From positions 1 to 20,118 of the IMG/VR virus record IMGVR_UViG_3300043466_000237: a stretch of DNA of 20,118 bases, one strand, 5' to 3'. The position numbers were made by a program, and so were the translations under genes. The DNA comes from a virus. The notes beneath the pieces are model-generated. The model worked only from the letters and a program-made list of their open reading frames with translations, made no database searches and was not told the origin of the DNA. Shown piece by piece: positions 12,964 to 19,522 of the stretch (within the stretch, counting starts at the first letter, position 1; each line of letters opens with the position of its first letter).

Positions 12964-13788
12964 ATGGCTACATTAGATGCACTTAATCAACAATTAAATA
13001 CATATAATACTTATTTAGAATACCATACTTCAGAACTAACTAAACAAGAAAAAGTATTAAACACGATTAAAGCTGGTCTTTTAGACTATACTGCTATAGG
13101 AGAAGAAGAATACTTTAAACAAACAGGTACTGAAAGACTAGAAAAAAAAGAAGTTCCTAGATACACCGATATTTATAATAAAGAATTTTCTCCTATAAAA
13201 GATATTAGGTTTACCTTTGGAAATGATGTCACTACAAGCTCAAAAACTGACACTGCTTTTTATGTTTTTAATCCTGAACAAGTAGCAAAACAAAAAACAG
13301 AACAGCAAATTAGTGAAGTAGAAGAAAATAACCGTGCTCTTGAAAGACAGAATAAAGCTATTAAAGAATTTTTGGCTAATGAAAAAGAAGTAGCAAAGAA
13401 AGATGTATTGAACAATTATTTATCAGATATTCAACTAAACTCTGTTAAGTATGAGTATGATCAAGTAGATCTTAATACACCTAGTGGACTTGCTAGATGG
13501 AATAAAGCTAATAGAAGCAGTAGAAAAACAACTTATGCTTATGATCTGCGAAGTAAAAAAACAAAACCTATTTATTCTGTAAAGTTATCAGCAGCAGAAT
13601 CAGCCGAAAAGAAAAAATTAACAACGGCTATTGAAACAACTCGTTTCATGTCTTCGCCTACTTTACAAAAAACCTATGCAGAGAGATATACAAAAGATCT
13701 AGAAAAAAATATAGCTTCTCTTGCTAAAAATAAAAAAGGAATTGCTGCTAATATAAAGACTATACAGGAACAAATAGCTAGGCTATAA
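12964..13788 (+). CDS. AT-rich gene for a lysine-rich coiled-coil protein of unknown function
   Basis: A 274-residue protein. The N-terminal 35 residues (LNQQLNTYNTYLEYHTSEL) and a segment near residues 112-145 (EQQISEVEENNRALERQNKA) look like coiled coil, as does the C-terminus (LEKNIASLAKNKKGIAAN). The middle is polar with many Lys and Tyr. There is no signal peptide, membrane span or catalytic motif. Base composition shifts sharply at the gene start: 45% GC in the 60 bases ending the reductase gene, against 23% in bases 13141-13200. AAAGGA precedes the ATG. The position just before the portal genes suggests a virion or assembly protein, but that is context only. Confidence 0.7.
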   Translation: MATLDALNQQLNTYNTYLEYHTSELTKQEKVLNTIKAGLLDYTAIGEEEYFKQTGTERLEKKEVPRYTDIYNKEFSPIKDIRFTFGNDVTTSSKTDTAFYVFNPEQVAKQKTEQQISEVEENNRALERQNKAIKEFLANEKEVAKKDVLNNYLSDIQLNSVKYEYDQVDLNTPSGLARWNKANRSSRKTTYAYDLRSKKTKPIYSVKLSAAESAEKKKLTTAIETTRFMSSPTLQKTYAERYTKDLEKNIASLAKNKKGIAANIKTIQEQIARL

Positions 13789-13791
13789 ACT

Positions 13792-13971
13792 ATGGTAACA
13801 AACATTCAATCAGCAAAAACAAAATTAATGCTTTCTTCTGGTATTGATATGCCTGAAGTAAAGCTTATGCTTAAAGACATCTATGCTAAGCTAGATGAAC
13901 TAACAAATGAAATTAGAAAAGTTTCCGAGAATCGACCCAGAATTAATAAAGATTCTGGAAGAACTTTATAA
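13792..13971 (+). CDS. Small protein of unknown function, overlapping the next gene
   Basis: A 59-residue protein from ATG 13792 to TAA 13969-13971. Its first 43 residues look helical (VKLMLKDIYAKLDELTNEI is an amphipathic helix), so a short coiled coil is likely. The ribosome site is weak. Its last 21 codons are read in another frame by the gene starting at 13907. It fills the gap after the coiled-coil gene, so it is probably real, but the overlap leaves its exact end role uncertain. Confidence 0.5.
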   Translation: MVTNIQSAKTKLMLSSGIDMPEVKLMLKDIYAKLDELTNEIRKVSENRPRINKDSGRTL

Positions 13972-14098
13972 GCCTCTAGAATATAATCCCGATGTTAATG
14001 AACTACAGTTTGCTAGGCAAGCTGCGTTCAGAGCAGGACAGATAGAGGTTGTCAACAAACTGAAAGCTGTCCTCAAACAACAGCAAGGAGGAAAGTAA
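13907..14098 (+). CDS. Small conserved-looking protein before the portal cluster
   Basis: A 63-residue helical protein. The segment LEELYKPLEYNPDVNELQFA, then RQAAFRAGQIEVVNKLKAVL, looks like the short helical proteins often seen near podovirus portal genes, but I cannot name a family. It begins inside the preceding small gene (65 bases shared, different frame) and ends one base before the next ATG, with GGAGG inside its last codons serving that gene. A later start (for example a non-ATG codon past 13971) would remove the overlap but would cut the helical block. Confidence 0.6.
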   Translation: MKLEKFPRIDPELIKILEELYKPLEYNPDVNELQFARQAAFRAGQIEVVNKLKAVLKQQQGGK

Positions 14099-14099
14099 T

Positions 14100-14435
14100 A
14101 TGGGTGGATCACCAAAGATTAGTGGTGGAATGACCTTTGCTGAGCAGCAAAAGCTGATGGCAGAAGAAAGAGAATTCCAGAAACAACAAGAAGAAGAGCG
14201 ACGAAAAGCTGCTGAAGACGCAGAAACTAGAAGAGTTGCTAGAGAAAAAGCCGAAAGAGAACAACTTAAGGCTCAAGAAGAACAAGCCATTCAAGAAGCA
14301 TCACAAGCTGAGCAAGAAGCTATATTAGAAGCACAGGCTCAAGCTGAAGAAACTCAGATGCAGGGTATTCAAGGTACTAATGTTCGCACATTAGATTTTT
14401 ATTCTTCACTATATAACGGTATGAATAACCAGTAA
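14100..14435 (+). CDS. Long-helix Glu/Gln/Ala-rich protein upstream of portal
   Basis: A 111-residue protein with a strong GGAGG site. Residues 12-85 are an almost unbroken charged run of Glu, Gln, Ala, Arg and Lys, so a long single helix or coiled coil. After that comes a non-helical C-terminal piece (NVRTLDFYSSLYNGMNNQ) that could be a docking peptide. Small acidic or charged coiled-coil proteins next to portal genes are common in podoviruses, where some act in the virion core or in assembly; no specific family is recognised. It sits 10 bases before the portal gene. Confidence 0.7.
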   Translation: MGGSPKISGGMTFAEQQKLMAEEREFQKQQEEERRKAAEDAETRRVAREKAEREQLKAQEEQAIQEASQAEQEAILEAQAQAEETQMQGIQGTNVRTLDFYSSLYNGMNNQ

Positions 14436-14445
14436 GGAGCTATCA

Positions 14446-16047
14446 ATGACAGGTAATCTAGTTGATCGCTTCCGAATGTTGGATGCTATGCGAACATCCA
14501 AGTTATACAGAGCAAGACTATGTTCTGCTCTTACAATTCCTAGTCTTCTTCCCCCTGAAGGGTGGACTGAAGAAATGGAACTACCACAGCCAACATCCTC
14601 TGTTGGTGCTAGAGGAGTAACTTCTTTAGCAAGCCGAATGCTTTCGGCAATGATGCCTTTAAATGATACTCCATTCTTTAAGTTTGGTCTGCGGTCTGGT
14701 GTAGAACCTACTGCAGAAATTGGTCAGTATTTAGAAACAATGAGCTATCAAGTTTATCGCAAGCTTATTGGTACTAATTTACGAGAAACAATCTATCAAG
14801 CTATTCAAAACTTAATTGTTGTTGGAGATTGCTTGGTACATGAGATGGATGATTTTAAATTCCGTGTTACCCGCTTGGATCAGTATGTGGTTCAGCGTAC
14901 CGTAGCTGGAGATGTAAATGAAATCATTCATATTGAATACGATTTAGTAGATCCAGAAGTAATTAGTTATCACTACTCGCTTCCTCAATCTGCTAAAAAA
15001 GGTTATAAGACTACCTACTGTCAGTATCTAAAAGAGGATAATGTATGGAAGTACAAAAAAGAAGACTCCGATGGTTCAGTACTAGCGGAAGGTGTCTACG
15101 AAGTTTGTCCTGTGACGGTCCTACGGTGGTATGGCATACCCGGAGAAAACTACGGAAGGTCGCACTGCGAAGATATCCTAGGAGATCTCTCAAGTCTTGA
15201 CGGTTATACACGGGCAATGCTTGATGGCATGGCTGCTGCTTCCGCTTTCTGGATGTGTATTGATCCATCCGGCATTACCGAAGTAGATGACATTGCCGAT
15301 TCTACCAATGGTTCATGGGTTCCTGTAAGACAACAGGATGTATTCGTCCTGTCTCCATCACAGACAATGAATCCACAGATTGGTGCTGCTCAAACTGCCG
15401 TTCAAACTATGCGTAGTGAGATCGGTCAAGCTTTCTTAATGTCTAGTGCTTCTATTCCTAGTGGCGACCGTGTTACTGCGACTGCTGTTAGAATGATTGG
15501 CTCAGAACTTGAGACAGTTCTAGGCGGGGCATTCTCTGCTATTGCCAGAGATCTTATGGAACCTATTGTAAAGCGTTCAGTTTTCTTAATGATTGAAGCC
15601 GAAGAACTAGATCAGCGAATGTATGAGCAGTTCTTTGATGCTGAAGGCTCACTTACCACAGAAGTAATTACTGGTCTACAGGCTCTTAGCCGTGATACAG
15701 ATCTCCAGAAGCTTATGCAGATGGGTGAAATGGTACGAAACCTACCAGAACAGGCAGCAATGTCTTTCAAGTGGGATGAATACGCAAGAGCACTTATTAC
15801 TTCTCTTGGCTTTGATGCCCGTAATTGGGTACGCTCAGCTGAAGATATCCAGAGAGAGCAGATGCAACAGCAGCAGATGATGATGCAGCAACAAGCAATG
15901 CAATCTGGTGGTCAGGCTGTAGCTGGTGCTCTAGGCAATCTAGCAGTAACTGCTGGTCAGCAAGACCTAGCTCAGAATGGTGGACAAGGTATTATGAATG
16001 TCCTACAAAACTCAGGTGCTGATATGTCAGCATTTACAGGAGGTTAA
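14446..16047 (+). CDS. Portal protein / head-tail connector (T7 gp8-like)
   Basis: A 533-residue portal protein, close to T7 gp8 (536). It forms the 12-subunit ring at the capsid vertex through which DNA is packaged and ejected. Family-like parts include the N-terminal block MLDAMRTSKLYRARLCSAL and GARGVTSLASRMLSAMMPL, the clip/stem region near VLRWYGIPGENYGRSHCEDILGD (given here as residues about 225-247), and SIPSGDRVTATAVRMI. The C-terminus is rich in Gln and Met (MQQQQMMMQQQAMQ) followed by Gly/Ala/Gln, likely the flexible barrel end. AAGGAG precedes the ATG, and its stop is part of a TAATG with the next gene. It marks the start of the virion region. Confidence 0.93.
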   Translation: MTGNLVDRFRMLDAMRTSKLYRARLCSALTIPSLLPPEGWTEEMELPQPTSSVGARGVTSLASRMLSAMMPLNDTPFFKFGLRSGVEPTAEIGQYLETMSYQVYRKLIGTNLRETIYQAIQNLIVVGDCLVHEMDDFKFRVTRLDQYVVQRTVAGDVNEIIHIEYDLVDPEVISYHYSLPQSAKKGYKTTYCQYLKEDNVWKYKKEDSDGSVLAEGVYEVCPVTVLRWYGIPGENYGRSHCEDILGDLSSLDGYTRAMLDGMAAASAFWMCIDPSGITEVDDIADSTNGSWVPVRQQDVFVLSPSQTMNPQIGAAQTAVQTMRSEIGQAFLMSSASIPSGDRVTATAVRMIGSELETVLGGAFSAIARDLMEPIVKRSVFLMIEAEELDQRMYEQFFDAEGSLTTEVITGLQALSRDTDLQKLMQMGEMVRNLPEQAAMSFKWDEYARALITSLGFDARNWVRSAEDIQREQMQQQQMMMQQQAMQSGGQAVAGALGNLAVTAGQQDLAQNGGQGIMNVLQNSGADMSAFTGG

Positions 16048-16049
16048 TG

Positions 16050-16349
16050 ATGGCTAAAAAAGTAAACAAAGCTAGTATGCCTTGCAACCAACCACGCAAG
16101 TCTCCTAACCCAGCCAAGAAGCGTGTGGTAAAAGCTTGTGCTAATGGTCAAGAAAAAATTATTCATTATGGAGCAACAGGTTATGGACACAACTATAGTC
16201 CTGCTGCCCGTAAATCTTTCCGTGCAAGGCACAAGTGCGGCTCTGCCAAGAACAAACTAAGTGCTCAATATTGGGCTTGCAAGGATCTCTGGGCTGGTCC
16301 CGGTGGTTCTAAGAAGTCATGTCCAAAGGGCAGAAAGTGTAAGAAGTAA
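16050..16349 (+). CDS. Basic cysteine-containing small phage protein (KSFRARHKC type)
   Basis: A 99-residue, strongly basic protein. I prefer ATG 16050 because AGGAGG (16038-16043) is six bases away; the ATG at 16047, which overlaps the portal stop, is too close. It has six cysteines (12, 30, 63, 77, 91, 97). The core AARKSFRARHKCG, then LSAQYWACKDLW, is a block I recognise from many marine phage proteins, often fused to other such blocks. Paired cysteines near a basic surface suggest a zinc-binding or nucleic-acid-binding protein, but no function is known to me. Confidence 0.8.
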   Translation: MAKKVNKASMPCNQPRKSPNPAKKRVVKACANGQEKIIHYGATGYGHNYSPAARKSFRARHKCGSAKNKLSAQYWACKDLWAGPGGSKKSCPKGRKCKK

Positions 16350-16483
16350 TGGCTAAAGACGCATGTTATAAAAAAGTAATGTCTCGCTATAAAAAGCACT
16401 CTGCTTATGCTTCAGGTGCTATGGTTCAGTGCCGTAAAGTTGGTGCTGCTAAGTGGGGTAACAAATCTAAGAGGAAGAAATAA
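16349..16483 (+). CDS. 44-residue basic protein (KDACYKKV type)
   Basis: A 44-residue protein, MAKDACYKKVMSRYKKHSAY followed by ASGAMVQCRKVGAAKWGNKS and a basic tail. The DACYxKVxxRYK...YASGAxVxCRKxGAxxWGN pattern is a compact block I know from phage and algal-virus proteins, with two conserved cysteines (6 and 28). Start and stop both lie in TAATG overlaps, so it is locked between the genes on either side. No function is established to my knowledge. Confidence 0.8.
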   Translation: MAKDACYKKVMSRYKKHSAYASGAMVQCRKVGAAKWGNKSKRKK

Positions 16484-16719
16484 TGGCTAAGAAAAAAAAG
16501 AAAGCCGACTTCTCTCTTGAGAAAAAGAAAGGATTGCATGGCTGGTTTGCACGAAACAACGGAAAAGGTTGGATCGACTGCAAGACAGGTAAACCATGTG
16601 GTCGTAAAAGCGCAAGCGACAAAAGCAGGAAGTATCCTGCATGTCGCCCAACCAAGTCAATGTGTACCGCCAAGGGCGTTCGCGCCAAAAAAAGCGGGAA
16701 GCAAGTAAGGTGGGAATAA
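16483..16719 (+). CDS. Small basic protein (GWFARNNGKGW...PCGRK type, DUF6321-like)
   Basis: A 78-residue Lys-rich protein. LHGWFARNNGKGWIDCKTGK (residues 18-37), then PCGRKS and YPACRPTKSMC, form a block that I believe corresponds to DUF6321, another small element found in marine phages and often fused to the blocks in the two preceding genes. Four cysteines (33, 39, 54, 61) could bind a metal. AGAGGAAGAAA before the start acts as ribosome site, and it shares TAATG with both neighbours. Function unknown. Confidence 0.8.
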   Translation: MAKKKKKADFSLEKKKGLHGWFARNNGKGWIDCKTGKPCGRKSASDKSRKYPACRPTKSMCTAKGVRAKKSGKQVRWE

Positions 16720-16844
16720 TGCCATTCAAATCAAAACAACAGCGTAAGTTTATGTACGCAGTCCATCCAAAGATTGCAGCCCGTTGGTCTAAAGAAACAC
16801 CAAAGGGAGCTAAACTTCCAACGAGAAAGAAAAAGAAAAAGTGA
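16719..16844 (+). CDS. 41-residue basic protein (MPFKSKxQRKFMYA type)
   Basis: A 41-residue protein starting MPFKSKQQRKFMYAVHPKIA and ending in a run of lysines. It is a widespread short phage protein pattern (FKSKxQRxFMYxxxPxxAxxW). The ATG is in a TAATG with the previous gene, behind AAGGTGGGA; a longer frame reaching to 16641 only shadows that gene. Strong positive charge suggests DNA or RNA contact. The function is not known to me. Confidence 0.8.
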   Translation: MPFKSKQQRKFMYAVHPKIAARWSKETPKGAKLPTRKKKKK

Positions 16845-16845
16845 A

Positions 16846-17286
16846 ATGCATCGTAATAGAACTTGGTCTTTTATTTCTCCCTTTTGGCGTTCAACCCATA
16901 ATAGAATAGTCGATATAAATGGTTATATCCCAGCATTGCAGTATATTATATGGCAACCTTCTGATTTAGTATTCCTAAGTACTTTAACAGTACTTAATCC
17001 TATTAGAGATGCTGTTACAATCACAAATACTTATCAACCTGTACAACTTAAATGGGACTTAATATCAGGTGTTCTTCCTAGAAATGTTATTCTGTACTAC
17101 CGAAAAAATGGAGGTAGTTGGGTTTCCTTTGCTGAAAAAACAAACACAGTAGTTACCTTTACCGATGGTGATACTTTTCAATTAGGTGCTCAAACAGGAA
17201 CAGCCACAGGATTATTTAGTCTCGCTTTATCTAATAGTGTTGATGGTTTGCAATGCTCACAATTATTGACAATATCTGTCTCTTAA
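16846..17286 (+). CDS. Beta-rich protein with fibre-type N-terminus
   Basis: A 146-residue protein starting at ATG 16846, one base after the previous stop; the purine-rich AGAAAGAAAAAGAAAAAG is the only ribosome-site candidate. The first 17 residues (MHRNRTWSFISPFWRST) share eight identical positions with the start of the 447-residue fibre protein at 17863. The rest looks all-beta (VQLKWDLISG, NVILYYRKNGGSW, TVVTFTDGDTFQLG) with an immunoglobulin- or lectin-like strand pattern. No family assigned. It is probably a virion surface or fibre-associated protein. Confidence 0.7.
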   Translation: MHRNRTWSFISPFWRSTHNRIVDINGYIPALQYIIWQPSDLVFLSTLTVLNPIRDAVTITNTYQPVQLKWDLISGVLPRNVILYYRKNGGSWVSFAEKTNTVVTFTDGDTFQLGAQTGTATGLFSLALSNSVDGLQCSQLLTISVS

Positions 17287-17302
17287 ATTTAAAGGACAAT
17301 TA

Positions 17303-17863
17303 ATGATTCACACACATACAATGACGCAGCTTAAGACTATGCAAGAGTCAGTTAAACTAGCGTCTTATGCTACTAATAACTTAAGTGTAATGGGTGCTTC
17401 CACTTATTCCAATAACTTACCAACTACAACAACAGCTTTACCAACGATTACAGCTGGTGGTGTTTTACTTGGTGGTACTTCTCTAAACTATTTGAAGATT
17501 ATTCCAGTATTTAAGACAGGTATTACTGCTCCAAAGTTTAAAGTAACTGGTTGGAATAAACTTGTTAACTCAGCTAATGTTCATATTGGTTGGGTTCCTC
17601 AGTGTCTTTTTGAAGGTACTGTAACAATTGGAACAAACGCAATAACAGTCAATAGCGCAAGTGACTTTAGAGTTCCCCTGACCATTGTTAAGAACTTTGG
17701 TGATGGTAAAATTTATAATGCAACAACAGTTACAGATACAGCTTTTGTTGTAGTTGATGCGCTTGGTTGCGAATACATTGAACTTGAGTTTGTTACTTCA
17801 GCTGGTTCAGCTGGAGTAGCACAAACAGCAAACGCAGCTAACGCTTTCTACGGAGTATTATAA
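17303..17863 (+). CDS. Predicted virion protein, beta-rich, unknown
   Basis: A 186-residue protein with AAAGGACAATTAATG at its start. After a His/Thr-rich start (MIHTHTMTQ), the sequence is Thr/Val/Ala-rich with alternating strands (FKVTGW, ANVHIGWVPQ, TVTIGTNAITVNS, TAFVVVDALGCEYIELEFV), which points to a beta-sandwich of the kind found in capsid decoration or fibre proteins. No named family. Its stop forms a TAATG with the next fibre gene, so the two are likely made in fixed proportion. Confidence 0.7.
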   Translation: MIHTHTMTQLKTMQESVKLASYATNNLSVMGASTYSNNLPTTTTALPTITAGGVLLGGTSLNYLKIIPVFKTGITAPKFKVTGWNKLVNSANVHIGWVPQCLFEGTVTIGTNAITVNSASDFRVPLTIVKNFGDGKIYNATTVTDTAFVVVDALGCEYIELEFVTSAGSAGVAQTANAANAFYGVL

Positions 17864-19206
17864 TGCATCGTTTTAGATCTTGGACATTAGATCCACCTGA
17901 ATGGAGAACACAAAGAAATCGCAGTCTTCCAATTGAAGGTGGCGATGGTTCTACATTATCCTTAGATTTCACTACTGAAGTCCTTGATCCTCGTTTAACA
18001 TTTACGCGTAGTACAACCGGAACACTCATTAATGCCAGTGGTCTTGTTGAAAGTGCAGCAATAAACTCTCCCCGCTTTGATTATGATCCAACCACTCTGA
18101 CTCCACGCGGATTGTTAATTGAAGGTCAAGCCACCAATCTCTTTAGATATAGCAACCCAATTGCTACTACTGGTAGTTATTGGGGATTAGGTGGATACAC
18201 GCTTGGAACTGGTGCAACTTCGCCAGATGGAACATCTACATCATCACGGTTTACGGTTAATTCAAATAGCGGAGCGACATGTTCGATGCAGCAGAGTGTG
18301 ACGATGAACGCTACTTCATGTACATTTTCCATTTGGTTCAAGAATGGAACATTAACAGGAAGTAGTTCTTCTGCTCTTACTAGCATTGCTGTAAGAAACG
18401 CAACAACCGCAACAATTCTACTACGATTCTACTTCAATGCAACAAATCCAAGTTCCATAACCTATGTTACTGGAAGCACTGGAGCAAGCGTTGTTGCATA
18501 TCCCAATGGATGGTATCGCATTTCTGCAACTGTAACCAGCGGTATTACATCTGGTAATTTAATCACAGGTTATTTTGCAGGTCTTGGTGGATCAGTCAAT
18601 GGCGAACTAAACAATTATGCAGATTGGTGGGGACCACAAATGGAAGAAGGATCTGGTGCATCCTCGTACATTCCGACCGGGGCAAGTACGGTGACGAGGA
18701 ATGCGGACAAGATGTCGCTTCTTGACATCACTCCAATGCAATGGAACCAGACGGCTGGAACATTTGCGTTGAGTATGGATGTCGCGGCAGAAACGAATAC
18801 AACCTCCTTTCTGGCAGCATGGGGAATGTATACCGAAACCCCGGTGCGAGTCATCCGCAACCTAATCAACAATTCGAGTGGAACAAATCCGCGACTATTT
18901 GTTGATACATGGACATCAGCACCAACACAGATTATCAGCCAATCAATCTCAAGACCCGCTTCTCCAGTACTTACCAAGTTTGCTTTCGCGTTGTCCAACA
19001 GCGGTCAAGCGATTGCCATGTGCGTGAACAACGGGGCAATCACGACAGGAAGCGGAACTGGAACTATGCAAACGCCAACTCGTTTGCTGTTTCACCAAGA
19101 TCCGTCTGCTAGTGATACGCAATACTTCCCAATCCACATCCGTTCATTCAAGTACTGGCCGACCAGCCTCCCCAACGCCCAACTCCAGAGCCTCACCACA
19201 GGATAA
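17863..19206 (+). CDS. Fibre/spike protein with lectin-like (LamG-type) domain
   Basis: A 447-residue protein. It starts with the short MHRFRSWTLDPPEWRTQ peptide, then the phage spike-fibre block: LDFTTEVLDPRLTFTRSTTG (about residues 34-53), then INASGLVE, PRFDYDP and RGLLIEGQATNLFRYS. This is followed by a beta-jellyroll region (SFSIWFK-like at TFSIWFKNGT, then YPNGWYRISATV and GPQMEEGSGASSYIPTGAS) and a second lectin-like half ending SFKYWPTSLPNAQLQSLTTG. These blocks are common in phage tail-fibre and head-spike proteins annotated as concanavalin A-like. It probably binds host surface sugars. GC content rises in the second half (see findings). Confidence 0.85.
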   Translation: MHRFRSWTLDPPEWRTQRNRSLPIEGGDGSTLSLDFTTEVLDPRLTFTRSTTGTLINASGLVESAAINSPRFDYDPTTLTPRGLLIEGQATNLFRYSNPIATTGSYWGLGGYTLGTGATSPDGTSTSSRFTVNSNSGATCSMQQSVTMNATSCTFSIWFKNGTLTGSSSSALTSIAVRNATTATILLRFYFNATNPSSITYVTGSTGASVVAYPNGWYRISATVTSGITSGNLITGYFAGLGGSVNGELNNYADWWGPQMEEGSGASSYIPTGASTVTRNADKMSLLDITPMQWNQTAGTFALSMDVAAETNTTSFLAAWGMYTETPVRVIRNLINNSSGTNPRLFVDTWTSAPTQIISQSISRPASPVLTKFAFALSNSGQAIAMCVNNGAITTGSGTGTMQTPTRLLFHQDPSASDTQYFPIHIRSFKYWPTSLPNAQLQSLTTG

Positions 19207-19210
19207 AGAC

Positions 19211-19522
19211 ATGGACTACCTACTCCGCGCAAATACAAAAGAAGAAATGGAACAAGCTTTGTTATCCGCTTCTTTATTAGAAACTTATACCATAGATGAG
19301 CAGGAAGTTAAACTTCCAGTTTCTGGAGTCTATGTGGATTACATTGGTTCTATTACCAAAGGTGGTCAATGGGATGAAAATGGACAGGAAGTGGTAGCAC
19401 CAACTACTGATTCAAGATTTCACACCAATATTAGAGTAACTATTGATCTGACTGCAGAGCAAATTGCTGCTCTTCCACAGGTCGATCCGCCTCCCGCAAT
19501 TCCCTATAGAGTATTTGCATAA
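19211..19522 (+). CDS. Small fibre-region protein of unknown function
   Basis: A 103-residue protein starting at ATG 19211 with AGGATAAAG upstream. It begins MDYLLRANTKEEMEQALLSA, then has a strand-rich part (VYVDYIGSITKGGQW) and a segment FHTNIRVTIDLTAEQIAALP. I have seen similar short proteins beside tail-fibre genes in other phages, where they may be fibre chaperones or assembly helpers; this is not established for this one. The stop forms a TAATG with the following fibre gene. Confidence 0.7.
   Translation: MDYLLRANTKEEMEQALLSASLLETYTIDEQEVKLPVSGVYVDYIGSITKGGQWDENGQEVVAPTTDSRFHTNIRVTIDLTAEQIAALPQVDPPPAIPYRVFA

Noticed and set aside
16774-16845. Longer start for the 146-residue fibre-region protein
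   Set aside because: It would overlap the 41-residue gene almost entirely and place the shared MHRxRxW peptide inside the protein; ATG 16846 fits better.
18615-18998. 127-codon minus-strand frame in the spike gene
   Set aside because: It is opposite a clear lectin-like coding region in the GC-rich part of the gene, where stop codons are rarer by chance; no ribosome site.
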